Below, piece by piece: positions 10,035 through 20,340 of a DNA stretch of 64,000 nt. Both the position numbers and the translations under genes were made by a program. The notes under the pieces were generated by a model. The model saw only the letters and a list, made by a program, of their open reading frames with translations. It ran no database searches and was not told the origin of the DNA. This DNA comes from Actinomycetes bacterium (GTDB taxonomy: Bacteria > Actinomycetota > Acidimicrobiia > Acidimicrobiales > JAMCPL01): contig JAKBVZ010000023.1 in assembly GCA_021841005.1 (NCBI GenBank), positions 26,903 to 90,902 on the forward strand. The letters run 5' to 3'. The first letter of the stretch is position 1, and every line of letters starts with the position of its first letter.

Positions 10035-12347
10035 CTATCCGGTGGCCGGATGGGTCGGCGTCGTACCGTGAGGGCCTAGGATGTCGAATCCGTCAGGCAC
10101 GTTGAGATAGCCTACGGCACTGCCGGGCGTGTGGGTGATGCCGTACTGCCACACCAGGGCACCTGTGGATGGATCTATAGCGATCATCCTGTCGTTGTGG
10201 TCGTCGTTCATCATGAACACTCCACTGGGTAGCATTTCGACGAGCGATGGGTGATCCAGCATGTCTGGGCCGCTGGCAGGCTGGTACCTGTAAAGCGTCC
10301 TGCCGGCACGGTTGAACTCCAGTATGGCGCCGGGCTTTGTGTAGTCTGCTATGAGGTATCTGTTTGGGCCAAGGCGCTGGGGGTCCGACGGATAGGAGAT
10401 GGGGATCTGTGCTGACCACACCAGCTTTCCCTGCATCGTGTACTCGTCCACCCAGTGGCCGTTGATCTCGGAAATCAGTAGGTTGCCATTTGGCAATGGG
10501 GTGTCTCCGTTGGGGGAACCGAGCGCTACGGGGTGATCCTGGTCGTGTATGCACCGGCCCGTGGTGCCGATCTGGTGAACTATCCGGCCGGTACCAGGGT
10601 CGATGACTATAACCCTGCAATTTGCGATGTCGGCGGTGACCACATTGCCGCCTTTGAGCATGTATGCGTCGTCGGGTGTGTTCAAGTACCCGGGAGATGA
10701 CCCCGTAACTCCGAAGTGCCCGTAAGTCCAGAGAACCTTACCCGATGGGTAGCCGATCTCGGCCACGACATTTTCGTTCTCTTCATTGGTCACTATGACG
10801 CTTCCATGTTTGGCAAAGAATGCGTCGTCTGCCGAGAACCCACCAGGCGGTGCCGGGGCGGTAGGTGAGGGGTACTGCCATGTTATCCTTGACTGCGCGT
10901 CGAGCACGAGAAGGCGGTTGTTCCCCTCGTCGGCCACTAGGAGCTTCTCGCCGTAGTATGGGGAACCAGCACCGGGAAGCCCTGCGTAGCCAAACGAGGC
11001 GTTAGGCGTCATCATCTGTTCGGTATTGGAGGCCGTAACGGTTGGGGATTCCCCGCCGGCCAGCCATGCTGTAGCACCTATGACTGCCGTCCCGCTATGA
11101 GCTGTAGAGTTGCGAAGCTGGCCTGCTGGGAGAAGCTTACCCGTCGATGGCCGGAAAGCCCAGATTGTGCTGAGCACCGACCTTGCCGTCGATGATGACA
11201 CCTCGGGATCGACCACTGGGCTGTACGGTCCCGCAATGCCAGTGGCAGCAGATGGGTCATCGGTTATCCCGCCTGCGACATAGATGTGCCCGTTCAGTGT
11301 GACTGCGGATGCTCCTTCAATCGGAACAGGCATGTGGCCGGTTTCGGTTGCCTTATGCGTCGCCAGGTCTATTGCTTGGATGATCGAGGATGGTTTACCG
11401 GCCTTGGAGCCCGTGACATACAGACCGCCGAAGACATATATGGTGTGCCCGAGCGTTGCTATCGCCGGGTAGCGTACCGGTACAGGGAGGGTTGCAATGG
11501 TTGTGAATGTGGTGCCATTGGTCGTAGCCAGGACTGAACGGGAAGGGGAACCGTTATTATATCCACCAACGATATAAATATGATTTCCCGCGACAGTTGC
11601 TGACGCGTCCGCCCTTGGCTTGGGTAGGCGGCCCGTTACCGTGGCGGTGAGAAGCGTGCCCGGGGACCCCCCGGATGCTCTACTGGTAGAGTTACCCGCT
11701 GGACTTATGGTGATTACGTCCGAAGAGAACCCGCCAGCGGTCCCGCCCCCGAAGATAAACGAGCGGTTGCCGATGGTTGCCCCAGCGGCATCGTGCAACG
11801 CCATTGGCAGGTTGCCTGCCGGTCGGGACCTGCCCGAGGGCACCGCTACCAGTGACAGCGTGGTCAGAGATGTGCCGCTAGGTCCGATGCCTCCAGCTAT
11901 TAGGATTTGCCCTGCACCGAGTCCAGCCGGCGCCGGTAATCCAAGCGCACGCTGGATAGGTTGGGGTGTGGTCCAAGGGAGTTGACCTGCCTCTACCGCC
12001 GGTATCCTGGCGGAGGACGATCCCGGGACGCCGTTTGCTTGCAGGCTTGTATTGGCGGAGCTACGTCCCGTGTGCGTATGTGCGCTCTTAGGGGTTCCCG
12101 ACGCGACCAGTGATATACCCCATGCGACCACCACCAGCACCAAAGCTATGCTTGCGGCTCTGATCCGGCGGAAGGCAAGGGATCGCGCGTGGGTGCTGCG
12201 GGTGTCGCCTGTACCAGTCCTGGTGGAAGGACGATCCTGGACAGGTGAGGATGGACGTTTCAGGTGATCGTTCTTGTGTGATTCTTTTTCTTCCGGCACA
12301 GCGTTATACCTTACAGTAGGAATCCGGGATGTGTTGAGCACGGTCAA
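10035..12347 (-). CDS. Large membrane-anchored/secreted beta-propeller protein: kelch-like repeats followed by NHL/PQQ-like repeats
   Basis: N-terminal TM, repeated GHxIYVxGG kelch strands, then LLVADEGNNRLLVLD/WQYG repeats. Confidence 0.75.
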   Translation of the reverse strand: MTVLNTSRIPTVRYNAVPEEKESHKNDHLKRPSSPVQDRPSTRTGTGDTRSTHARSLAFRRIRAASIALVLVVVAWGISLVASGTPKSAHTHTGRSSANTSLQANGVPGSSSARIPAVEAGQLPWTTPQPIQRALGLPAPAGLGAGQILIAGGIGPSGTSLTTLSLVAVPSGRSRPAGNLPMALHDAAGATIGNRSFIFGGGTAGGFSSDVITISPAGNSTSRASGGSPGTLLTATVTGRLPKPRADASATVAGNHIYIVGGYNNGSPSRSVLATTNGTTFTTIATLPVPVRYPAIATLGHTIYVFGGLYVTGSKAGKPSSIIQAIDLATHKATETGHMPVPIEGASAVTLNGHIYVAGGITDDPSAATGIAGPYSPVVDPEVSSSTARSVLSTIWAFRPSTGKLLPAGQLRNSTAHSGTAVIGATAWLAGGESPTVTASNTEQMMTPNASFGYAGLPGAGSPYYGEKLLVADEGNNRLLVLDAQSRITWQYPSPTAPAPPGGFSADDAFFAKHGSVIVTNEENENVVAEIGYPSGKVLWTYGHFGVTGSSPGYLNTPDDAYMLKGGNVVTADIANCRVIVIDPGTGRIVHQIGTTGRCIHDQDHPVALGSPNGDTPLPNGNLLISEINGHWVDEYTMQGKLVWSAQIPISYPSDPQRLGPNRYLIADYTKPGAILEFNRAGRTLYRYQPASGPDMLDHPSLVEMLPSGVFMMNDDHNDRMIAIDPSTGALVWQYGITHTPGSAVGYLNVPDGFDILGPHGTTPTHPATG

Positions 12348-12381
12348 TGTTCAATGCAAATTGCAACCGGATTCCCTTACA

Positions 12382-13584
12382 TCACTTTGCTGGGTGGGTG
12401 GCGTAGAAGCGCAGTGGTTGGCCTCCCCGGCGGGCGATTTCCTTGCGTGTCTCCAGGACGACTATGTGAGCCATTGCTTCTCCCACGGCGGCCCTGCGCA
12501 TGTAGAGAGGCAGGTCGTCCAGGGGATGTGCCCAGTGTAGGTGATTGGTTACCTCCCATACAGTCGATCCCGGCATGATGCTGATGGTTTCTTGCACTTC
12601 CTTCAGGCGGCTTTCATGGTGTTCCAGCAACTCGTCGACACGTGTTGCAAGCGGGGTGAACCGGTATTCATGGGCAGGCATTACTTCATCTACCGCCAGA
12701 TTGCGGATCCTTGCCAACGATGACATGTAGTCTCCGAGCGGGTCCAATGCTTGCTGGGTATGCACGGTTACGATAGGGGTGATCCGCGGGAGCACGTGGT
12801 CCCCTGCAAATAGTATGCGCCGCTTTTCGCTGTAAAAGCAGAGATGGCCCGGGGAATGTCCCGGTGTCCACAACGCTTTCAGGTCCACACCGGGCAGTTT
12901 CACCATGTCGCCGTCTTCCAGCAGTACATCGGGCTCCACAGTGGATACAAACTGCCGGATGGCCATGGAAGCCATAGTGAACTCTTCGAGGGAACCCGCC
13001 GGCACTCCTGCTGCCTTCAACATGGTCTGCATCGTATCGAGAAGCTCCGTAGGGTCAGCATACCGGTTGGGTATGAGGGCCGCGTCGGCTGGGTGTAGGG
13101 CTATCCATGCCCCTGACGCCTCCTTGACCCTGCCTGCCAGCCCGTAATGATCTGGATGTATATGGGTTACCAGCACGGCACGTACGTCCCGAACCGATGC
13201 GCGAAAAGATTCCAAGCCGGCGGTGAGGGTTTGCCATGCCTCTTCGGTGTTCCAGCCGGCATCCACTATGGCCAACCCCCCGTCGATCTCCAGGGCATAT
13301 ACCAGTACGTAGCGCAGGGGATTGTCAGGCAATGGCACCGGGATTGACCATAATCCAGACCCGAGGTCCTCGACTGGAGGCATTATCCCGTTGGCCCAGG
13401 CCGTTTTCTGTAAGGTTCCGGTGACTTGTATCATGTTCTTCCAATCATAGGAGCAGCCACGCTGGATGCGCCAGCCGGTTCTTACTGGAGATTCAGAGGT
13501 CAGGAGGTCAGGCATTACCATCTTGCACCACCTGCCCGGATAGGCGGTTCCCTGCGCTAAGCTGCCTATCTCGCCTGCCTGCAT
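12382..13584 (-). CDS. MBL-fold metallo-hydrolase
   Basis: VTHIHPDHYGLAG (HxHxDH), TPGHSPGHLCFY, FAGDHVLP. Confidence 0.88.
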   Translation of the reverse strand: MQAGEIGSLAQGTAYPGRWCKMVMPDLLTSESPVRTGWRIQRGCSYDWKNMIQVTGTLQKTAWANGIMPPVEDLGSGLWSIPVPLPDNPLRYVLVYALEIDGGLAIVDAGWNTEEAWQTLTAGLESFRASVRDVRAVLVTHIHPDHYGLAGRVKEASGAWIALHPADAALIPNRYADPTELLDTMQTMLKAAGVPAGSLEEFTMASMAIRQFVSTVEPDVLLEDGDMVKLPGVDLKALWTPGHSPGHLCFYSEKRRILFAGDHVLPRITPIVTVHTQQALDPLGDYMSSLARIRNLAVDEVMPAHEYRFTPLATRVDELLEHHESRLKEVQETISIMPGSTVWEVTNHLHWAHPLDDLPLYMRRAAVGEAMAHIVVLETRKEIARRGGQPLRFYATHPAK

Positions 13585-13806
13585 TCTTGGCTGCCCACTA
13601 GGTGGACTATAATAATACTATAGTAATGCAACCTAAACCACTACTTACTATAGGGTAATAACTGCTTACAACGTCAATGATTTGTATGAAACATGGTTGC
13701 TTTTCGACCGAAGTGGTGCCAGAATAGGTACATCGTAATGGTAAACTAATGGAATAGATCGCACTGTCGGGAGCAGTGGAGGTGGTGTGGGCGGTACACA
13801 AGATTT

Positions 13807-15882
13807 GTGCTTCACCACGTATGCAGTTCCGATGACAGAGGGATGATACAGAGGATGGTTGAAACGAGTGGCAGGGTGCGCAATGGAGATCGCGATGATG
13901 AACGCGGTGGCCCACCAGGGAATACCGCCCCGAATACCATTTTTCATACGGACTCCGCCATCTCTACCAATCCGGGCAACCTAACTGGCGCTACCGCTTT
14001 CCTTGCCAACTACGGCGATCCAGCCGGTGTGAAGAATGGCGATCCCGTTTCCAGACTGCTGGATACTGCCATCGATGCTTTTGTGGAAGTGAATGACGAG
14101 GGCGTGGTGCTGGAGTGGAACAGTCACGCGGAGGAGTTGTTTGGATGGGAACGTGGTGAGGTACTGGGACATCATGTTCAGGGCCTAATCGTGCCTGCCA
14201 GGTATAGGAGCGCCTATAATGACGAGATCTTGGCTGATGCCGCGAAGATGGCGGACCGCGGGCGTGGTGAAATCGTGGAGCGCCGTCTCGTCCTCCGGAA
14301 AAAGGATGGTACCGAGATCGAAGTATTGACGAGATCCTACGCGACCAAGGATGGGGATGCAATCCGTATAGGTGGATTCATAAGGGATATGTCTTCCTTG
14401 CGTGCGATGGAGGAAAGGCTGGCCGCTGCCCATCTTCGTGACCAGCTTACCGGTCTTCCGAATCGGGCCTACCTGACCTACCAGCTCAATTATGCGCTCG
14501 CGAGGAACAGCACCAAGGCGCACGGTGACCCGGAGGCCGGCATGTCAGTAGCGGTCGTGGCAGTGGATATGGACGGGTTCACTGCTATCAATGATGCTTA
14601 CGGTCAGGAGGTCGGTGACGAAGTGCTCATTGCCGCCTCGAAGAGGCTTGCCACCATTGCAGGGAAAAATATTCTGTTGGGCAGGTTTGGTGCGGACGAG
14701 TTCGTTGCTTGCATCGACCGGGCGGGAGCAATCCAAGCGGCGGAGGATTTTGCACTTAAGGCTATAGAGGTGTTCGGTGAGCCTATCTCTACATCAATGG
14801 GGGATCTTTATGTGGGAGTGAGCGTGGGTATCGGCACAGCCACTGTAGACAACCTTTTTGGCTCCTCACGGAACGGTACAACTGTCACCGCCGTCAAGCC
14901 GGGGGCGTACGGATCTTTGGGGGAAAGCGAGGATTCCGGTGGTACCGGTCGAGATCATGCAGTGGATGCGAGCCTGCTTTTTTCATCCGCAGATGCGGCA
15001 ATGCAGAATGCGAAGAAGTCGAGTTTGAAATCGTACGTTGTCTTCGGCGAGAAGATGCGCGAAGAGGTCGTGGAACGCATGGATACTCAGATGGCGCTTC
15101 ACCGGGCTATCGAGATGGAGGAGTTGAGGCTCTTCTACCAGCCAGTGGTAGATGCAAGGGGACGGAAAGTGGTAGGAGTGGAGGCGCTCATCCGCTGGGA
15201 ACATCCAGTAAAGGGCATGGTCTCACCGGACAGATTCATCCCGGTGGCGGAGGAGAGCGGGCTCGTCATTCCTATTGGCAAGTGGGTCTTGGAAAAGGCG
15301 TGTGACAGCTTTGCACTGTGGGACAGTCCGCCTTGGCGGTGGAGTGGAGAATGCCAGGCCGTGAGCGTCAATCTGTCGGTACGGCAAATCAATTCTCATG
15401 GGTTGGTAGATGCCATCGAGGAGATACTGGACAGCTCCGGAGTCGCCCCTGGAAGAGTTACTCTCGAGATCACGGAGAGCGCACTCATGAAAGATGCAGA
15501 CGCGGCGCTCAGTGTGATACAAGCGCTTAAATCTCTGGGAGTTACGCTGTCGATAGACGATTTCGGCACCGGTTACTCGTCTCTCGCCTACCTGCAGAGA
15601 TTCCCGCTTGACGTGCTCAAGATTGATAAGTCGTTCATAGACGATCTGGGCACCAAGGAAGAGTCGGCCTATCTTGTCAAGGCCATTATCGATGTGGCGT
15701 GTGCCTTGAAGCTCGAAGTGGTCGCAGAAGGTGTCGAGACGGATATGCAACTCGAGATGTTGCAGGACCTTGGCTGCGATTTGATCCAGGGATTCCTTTT
15801 CTCGAAGCCGATGCCCGCGGAGCGCCTTGTGGAGGAGTTCAGCCTACCGGCTGCGGTGCCATCGGTTGTTGCAGTCACCTGA
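13807..15882 (+). CDS. PAS-GGDEF-EAL cyclic-di-GMP signalling protein
   Basis: PAS region [27 protein letters not shown] degenerate (GRFGADEF); EAL present ([10 protein letters not shown] ... [27 protein letters not shown] ... VAEGVET). Confidence 0.92.
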   Translation: MLHHVCSSDDRGMIQRMVETSGRVRNGDRDDERGGPPGNTAPNTIFHTDSAISTNPGNLTGATAFLANYGDPAGVKNGDPVSRLLDTAIDAFVEVNDEGVVLEWNSHAEELFGWERGEVLGHHVQGLIVPARYRSAYNDEILADAAKMADRGRGEIVERRLVLRKKDGTEIEVLTRSYATKDGDAIRIGGFIRDMSSLRAMEERLAAAHLRDQLTGLPNRAYLTYQLNYALARNSTKAHGDPEAGMSVAVVAVDMDGFTAINDAYGQEVGDEVLIAASKRLATIAGKNILLGRFGADEFVACIDRAGAIQAAEDFALKAIEVFGEPISTSMGDLYVGVSVGIGTATVDNLFGSSRNGTTVTAVKPGAYGSLGESEDSGGTGRDHAVDASLLFSSADAAMQNAKKSSLKSYVVFGEKMREEVVERMDTQMALHRAIEMEELRLFYQPVVDARGRKVVGVEALIRWEHPVKGMVSPDRFIPVAEESGLVIPIGKWVLEKACDSFALWDSPPWRWSGECQAVSVNLSVRQINSHGLVDAIEEILDSSGVAPGRVTLEITESALMKDADAALSVIQALKSLGVTLSIDDFGTGYSSLAYLQRFPLDVLKIDKSFIDDLGTKEESAYLVKAIIDVACALKLEVVAEGVETDMQLEMLQDLGCDLIQGFLFSKPMPAERLVEEFSLPAAVPSVVAVT

Positions 15883-16000
15883 GACTGTCTTTTGATGGCC
15901 TAGTCGGCGGCTGCATCTCCGGTGGTGCATCAAGCCAACGATCCGCGGCATCTGTATCTTCAGTAGAGCGGTTGGGCGACATGCGCTATGATCGTGTCAG

Positions 16001-17467
16001 ATGGATGATCAGTTGAAAATATTCAAGGCATATGACGTAAGAGGCTTGGTCCCGGACGAGTTGGATGAGCGTAAAGCGAGGGCCATCGGGTGGTCTTTTG
16101 CCAGGCTCTGTATGGGTACTGGCGGCATAGGGCCAAGCGTGGCCTCTACCACTCCGGCGCAACCACTGCCACCGCCGCTGTCGCCGGCAGGCGTAGCGCC
16201 GGAAGATTCGCAATTTTCTCGATCCCTGGTGATTGCGCGCGACATGCGACAATCAGGAGATGGACTCGCGTCGCAATTTGCGGCGGGGGCGATGGCTGCC
16301 GGTATGAATGTTGTGGACATGGGTATGGCTTCCACTGACATGCTTTATTTTGTTTCGGGGCATCTCGACATGCCTGCAGCCATGTTTACCGCGTCTCACA
16401 ATCCCGCCGCCTACAATGGGATAAAGTTGTGCTACCGGGGTGCAAGGCCGGTCGGGCAGGAAACGGGGCTGGCGCTGGTGAAAGAGATGGCGCAAGAGGC
16501 GCTGGCACACGGGTCGGACGGCGGCAAGGAGACGCCGGGCACGCATCTGGAAAGAATCGATATGATGGCGGAATACGTCGATCATGTACTGTCGTTTGTG
16601 GATGTAGGTACCCTGCGAGAGCTTGTGGTGGTGGCGGATGTCGCAAACGGGATGGGGGGCATGGTGGTCCCGGAGGTGTTCTCCAAGCTTCCCTTGAAGC
16701 TGCACATGCTCTATCCGGAGTTGGATGGCAGCTTCCCCAATCATCCTGCGGATCCCATCCAAGAGGAGAATCTGGCTGATCTCAAAAGGGCGGTTATCAA
16801 TATGCACGCCGACATCGGTCTGGCTTTTGACGGTGATGCTGACAGGGTATTCTTGGTGGACGAGAATGCGCAGCCTGTATCAGGTTCCGTTACTACGGCG
16901 CTTGTGGCAACCCGTATGCTTTCGAAGTTTCCTGGATCCACGATCCTCTACAACATTATCTGTTCAAAAGCGGTTCCCGAAACAATTATTGCCATGGGTG
17001 GTGTACCCGTACGTACCAGGGTAGGCCATTCGTTCATCAAGAAAGTGATGGCAGAAACGGGAGCGGTCTTTGGTGGGGAACATTCCGGTCATTACTACTT
17101 TCGTGACAACTACAGGGCTGATTCAGGATTGATTGCCGCTCTGATCATCCTGGAGCTTATGTCGGTGTCGTCCTCATCACTTTCAGAGTTACTGGAGCCC
17201 TTCAGGCAGTACAAGTCCTCTGGCGAGATCAATACAAAGGTGGACAACCCTGCTGGAGTGGTGGCTGCTGTTGCTGCTAGGCTTTCAGATTCAGGCGTAC
17301 AGTGCGATCTGACAGATGGGCTTACAGTGGATTACGGTGGGTGGTGGTTCAATCTGAGGCCGTCCAATACCGAGCCATTGCTCAGGCTCAATGTGGAAAC
17401 GTCAGGTGAGCTGGAAATCGGCACCTGTGTCGATATGGTAAAGCATCTGATCGAGGAGGTCAGCTAA
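16001..17467 (+). CDS. manB: Phosphomannomutase/phosphoglucomutase
   Basis: FTASHNPAAYNGIK, AFDGDADRVFLVDE, GGEHSGHYYFRD, RPSNTEPLLR. Confidence 0.93.
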   Translation: MDDQLKIFKAYDVRGLVPDELDERKARAIGWSFARLCMGTGGIGPSVASTTPAQPLPPPLSPAGVAPEDSQFSRSLVIARDMRQSGDGLASQFAAGAMAAGMNVVDMGMASTDMLYFVSGHLDMPAAMFTASHNPAAYNGIKLCYRGARPVGQETGLALVKEMAQEALAHGSDGGKETPGTHLERIDMMAEYVDHVLSFVDVGTLRELVVVADVANGMGGMVVPEVFSKLPLKLHMLYPELDGSFPNHPADPIQEENLADLKRAVINMHADIGLAFDGDADRVFLVDENAQPVSGSVTTALVATRMLSKFPGSTILYNIICSKAVPETIIAMGGVPVRTRVGHSFIKKVMAETGAVFGGEHSGHYYFRDNYRADSGLIAALIILELMSVSSSSLSELLEPFRQYKSSGEINTKVDNPAGVVAAVAARLSDSGVQCDLTDGLTVDYGGWWFNLRPSNTEPLLRLNVETSGELEIGTCVDMVKHLIEEVS

Positions 17468-17472
17468 GGGTC

Positions 17473-17715
17473 ATGGCTTTGGACAAGCTTTTAGTGGAAG
17501 TGCTCGCTTGCCCGCAGGACAAGGGTTCGCTCCTGTATTTCGAGAGCGAGGATATACTGTACAATCCGCGCCTGAAGCGCGTGTACGAGATCCGCGACGG
17601 CATACCAGTTATGCTGATAGATGAATCACGTCAGGTGGATGACGAAGAGCATGATCGTCTCATGACCAAGGCTGCCGGTGGTGAAGCGGTGGAGACCCTT
17701 GCTGGTGCTGGCTGA
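17473..17715 (+). CDS. Trm112 family protein
   Basis: LLVEVLACPQDKGSLLYF ... YEIRDGIPVMLIDES. Confidence 0.88.
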   Translation: MALDKLLVEVLACPQDKGSLLYFESEDILYNPRLKRVYEIRDGIPVMLIDESRQVDDEEHDRLMTKAAGGEAVETLAGAG

Positions 17716-17729
17716 ACCGGCTGCAGGTC

Positions 17730-18791
17730 TTGGCATTATTGAGCATGATTGACTCTCTGGGCATGAGCGATGCGGCCTTGCGGCTGCCCGATCAGATGGC
17801 GGCAGCTCTCAATGGTACGCTGTCCGCGGGCATCGACATCCTACCTCACATTTCGGGTATATCAAATGTGTGTGTGGCCGGGATGGGTGGTAGCGGGATG
17901 GCCGGTGATCTTCTTGGTTCCCTGGTGGCAGATGAGTGTCCGGTTCCTGTCTCGGTGATCAAGTCGTACAGGCTGCCTCGATATGTGGATGAGCATACTT
18001 TTCTGATGGTGGTGTCGTTCTCGGGCAATACGGAAGAGACCTTGGAGGTGATGCATGCGGGCCGTGAGGCAGGAGCCAGGATGCTGGCTGTTTCCACCGG
18101 AGGCATGGTCTCCAAGCTGGCCTTGCAGTGGGGTGTCCCATGGGTGGAGGTGGACTCCGGTATACCTCAGCCCAGAGCGGCGATAGGGGCCTTGTCCGTC
18201 CCACTGGTTGTGGCCATGGAGCGCATCGGAATCGTTCAAGGTGCTGTGGACAAGTTGCGGGATGCCATTGCTCATCTGGAGCGCAGGCGGGAGCAGTTTC
18301 TTTCCGATCCTGCGCCCGTAGAGGTCATCGCAGGAAAACTTCTGGGGCACATTCCGCTGATCTGGGGTTCCGATGGGTTAGCTTCTGTCGCTGCCGTCCG
18401 GTTGCGGTCACAGCTGAACGAGAATGCCAAGGCAATGGCTATTTCCTCGGTGGTCCCGGAGCTATGTCACAACGAACTTGCTGGATGGGGTCAGCTTGGT
18501 GACATAACTCGCCAGCTTGTCACCGTGGTCGCGCTCAGGCATGCCGGTGAACATGAGCAGGTGAAGAGGCGATTCGAGTTTCTGATGGATGTCGTTTCGG
18601 AGTCGGTGAGCGATATGGTCGAGCTGTGGGCAGAAGGAGATACAGATATGTCCAGGCTGTTCGATCTGATCTTCACCGGTGATATGGTTTCACTGGCGGT
18701 GGCTCGTTTGGAGCAGATCGATCCAGGGCCTGTCCCCATCCTTGATCAGATGAAGGCGTTTCTCCAGGCGCCGCTGAGTAGACCGTCTTGA
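17730..18791 (+). CDS. Bifunctional phosphoglucose/phosphomannose isomerase-like SIS protein
   Basis: AGMGGSGMAGDLL, VSFSGNTEETL, context after manB-Trm112. Confidence 0.85.
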   Translation: MALLSMIDSLGMSDAALRLPDQMAAALNGTLSAGIDILPHISGISNVCVAGMGGSGMAGDLLGSLVADECPVPVSVIKSYRLPRYVDEHTFLMVVSFSGNTEETLEVMHAGREAGARMLAVSTGGMVSKLALQWGVPWVEVDSGIPQPRAAIGALSVPLVVAMERIGIVQGAVDKLRDAIAHLERRREQFLSDPAPVEVIAGKLLGHIPLIWGSDGLASVAAVRLRSQLNENAKAMAISSVVPELCHNELAGWGQLGDITRQLVTVVALRHAGEHEQVKRRFEFLMDVVSESVSDMVELWAEGDTDMSRLFDLIFTGDMVSLAVARLEQIDPGPVPILDQMKAFLQAPLSRPS

Positions 18792-18897
18792 CCAAGTGTC
18801 GGAAGTGTCGGCTCTGCACGTGGTACCCCTGCTGGCTGGGGCTCTGTGTATATTGATCCGTGTATATTGAATTGAGAAGATAAGGTAAGGAGTAGCA

Positions 18898-20238
18898 ATG
18901 ACTGAAGAATATGACGTAAAAGACCTGTCCTTGGCCGGGCTGGGCAAGCAGCGCATAGAGTGGGCCGATGCCAATATGCCGGTACTGGCTTCCATAAGGC
19001 AACGATTCGCCGCTGTTCGCCCGCTGGAGGGGGCCAGGGTGGCGGCCTGCCTGCACATCACCACCGAGACCGCCAACCTCCTTAGAACACTCTCGGCTGG
19101 CGGTGCCGAAGTGGTGGCTTGTGCATCCAACCCGCTTTCCACCCAGGATGATGTTGCGGCATCCCTCGTGCAGGACTTTGGCATACCTGTATACGCCGTG
19201 AGAGGGGAGGACGAGGCACTCTATTACAAGCATATCGATGCCTGCATCGATACCCGCCCAACGCTGACCATGGATGACGGTTGTGACCTGGTTTCCAGGT
19301 TGCATCGGGAGAGGCCGGAATTGGCGGCAGGAGTGACAGCCGGTACCGAGGAAACCACTACCGGCGTGATCAGGCTACGAGCCATGGAGTCGGCGGGGGC
19401 GCTTCGTTACCCGATCATTGCCGTGAATGACGCTTACACGAAACATCTGTTTGATAACCGCTACGGGACCGGGCAGTCCACTCTGGATGGTATCATCCGG
19501 GCTACCAACGTCCTTCTGGCAGGCAAGAAAATTGTGGTGGCCGGTTATGGAAACTGCGGCAGGGGAGTGGCTAGTCGCTCTAGGGGTATGGGTGCGCAGG
19601 TGATCGTGTGCGAGGTCGATCCACTACGGTCGTTGGAGGCCGTGATGGATGGCTTCAGGGTCGAAACCATGGAGCAGGCTGCACGAGAAGGAGATATCTT
19701 CATTACGGTTACCGGTGACCGCGACGTACTACGCGAGGAGCATTTTGCCGTTATGGCAGATGGTGCGATACTGGCCAATTCCGGTCACTTTGACATCGAG
19801 ATCGATCTCAAGGCGCTGGCCAAGATGGCCGGTGGCAACAGGAGAGAGGTACGACCCGGTGTGGAAGAGTTCCAGCTGGAAGGCTTTTCGGGTACTGGCG
19901 CCAGTGCCGGCTTGGCTGGCCATTCCGATGCAAGTGGTGGGATGGCCGGCGCGCGTGATACAAAGCGGATATACGTGATAGCGGAGGGCCGTCTAGTGAA
20001 TCTGGGCGCTGCTGAGGGCCATCCCGCAGCCGTGATGGATATGAGCTTTGCAAATCAGGCTCTTTGCAGCGAGTGGGCGCTATCCTCGGATGCTCATCTG
20101 GAATGCAAGGTTCATCCTGTGCCTACTCATATCGACGAGCAGGTGGCACGGTTGAAGTTGGAATCGCTCGGCGTAGAGATCGACATCCTTACCAGCGCAC
20201 AGATCGAGTATTTGCGCTCCTGGAACATTGGTACATGA
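18898..20238 (+). CDS. ahcY: Adenosylhomocysteinase
   Basis: [51 protein letters not shown]. Confidence 0.95.
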   Translation: MTEEYDVKDLSLAGLGKQRIEWADANMPVLASIRQRFAAVRPLEGARVAACLHITTETANLLRTLSAGGAEVVACASNPLSTQDDVAASLVQDFGIPVYAVRGEDEALYYKHIDACIDTRPTLTMDDGCDLVSRLHRERPELAAGVTAGTEETTTGVIRLRAMESAGALRYPIIAVNDAYTKHLFDNRYGTGQSTLDGIIRATNVLLAGKKIVVAGYGNCGRGVASRSRGMGAQVIVCEVDPLRSLEAVMDGFRVETMEQAAREGDIFITVTGDRDVLREEHFAVMADGAILANSGHFDIEIDLKALAKMAGGNRREVRPGVEEFQLEGFSGTGASAGLAGHSDASGGMAGARDTKRIYVIAEGRLVNLGAAEGHPAAVMDMSFANQALCSEWALSSDAHLECKVHPVPTHIDEQVARLKLESLGVEIDILTSAQIEYLRSWNIGT

Positions 20239-20340
20239 AGGTAGGTACATGTTGGTAGGTATGCTTTCCTGGTATTCTGGTCATATCCGTGAATCGATTA
20301 TCCGTGAATCGATGATGGTTCGGTATTTCCTGGAGATCAT

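Noticed and set aside
18792-18897. SAH riboswitch upstream of ahcY
   Set aside because: No recognisable conserved core; only a short GTGTATATTGA duplication
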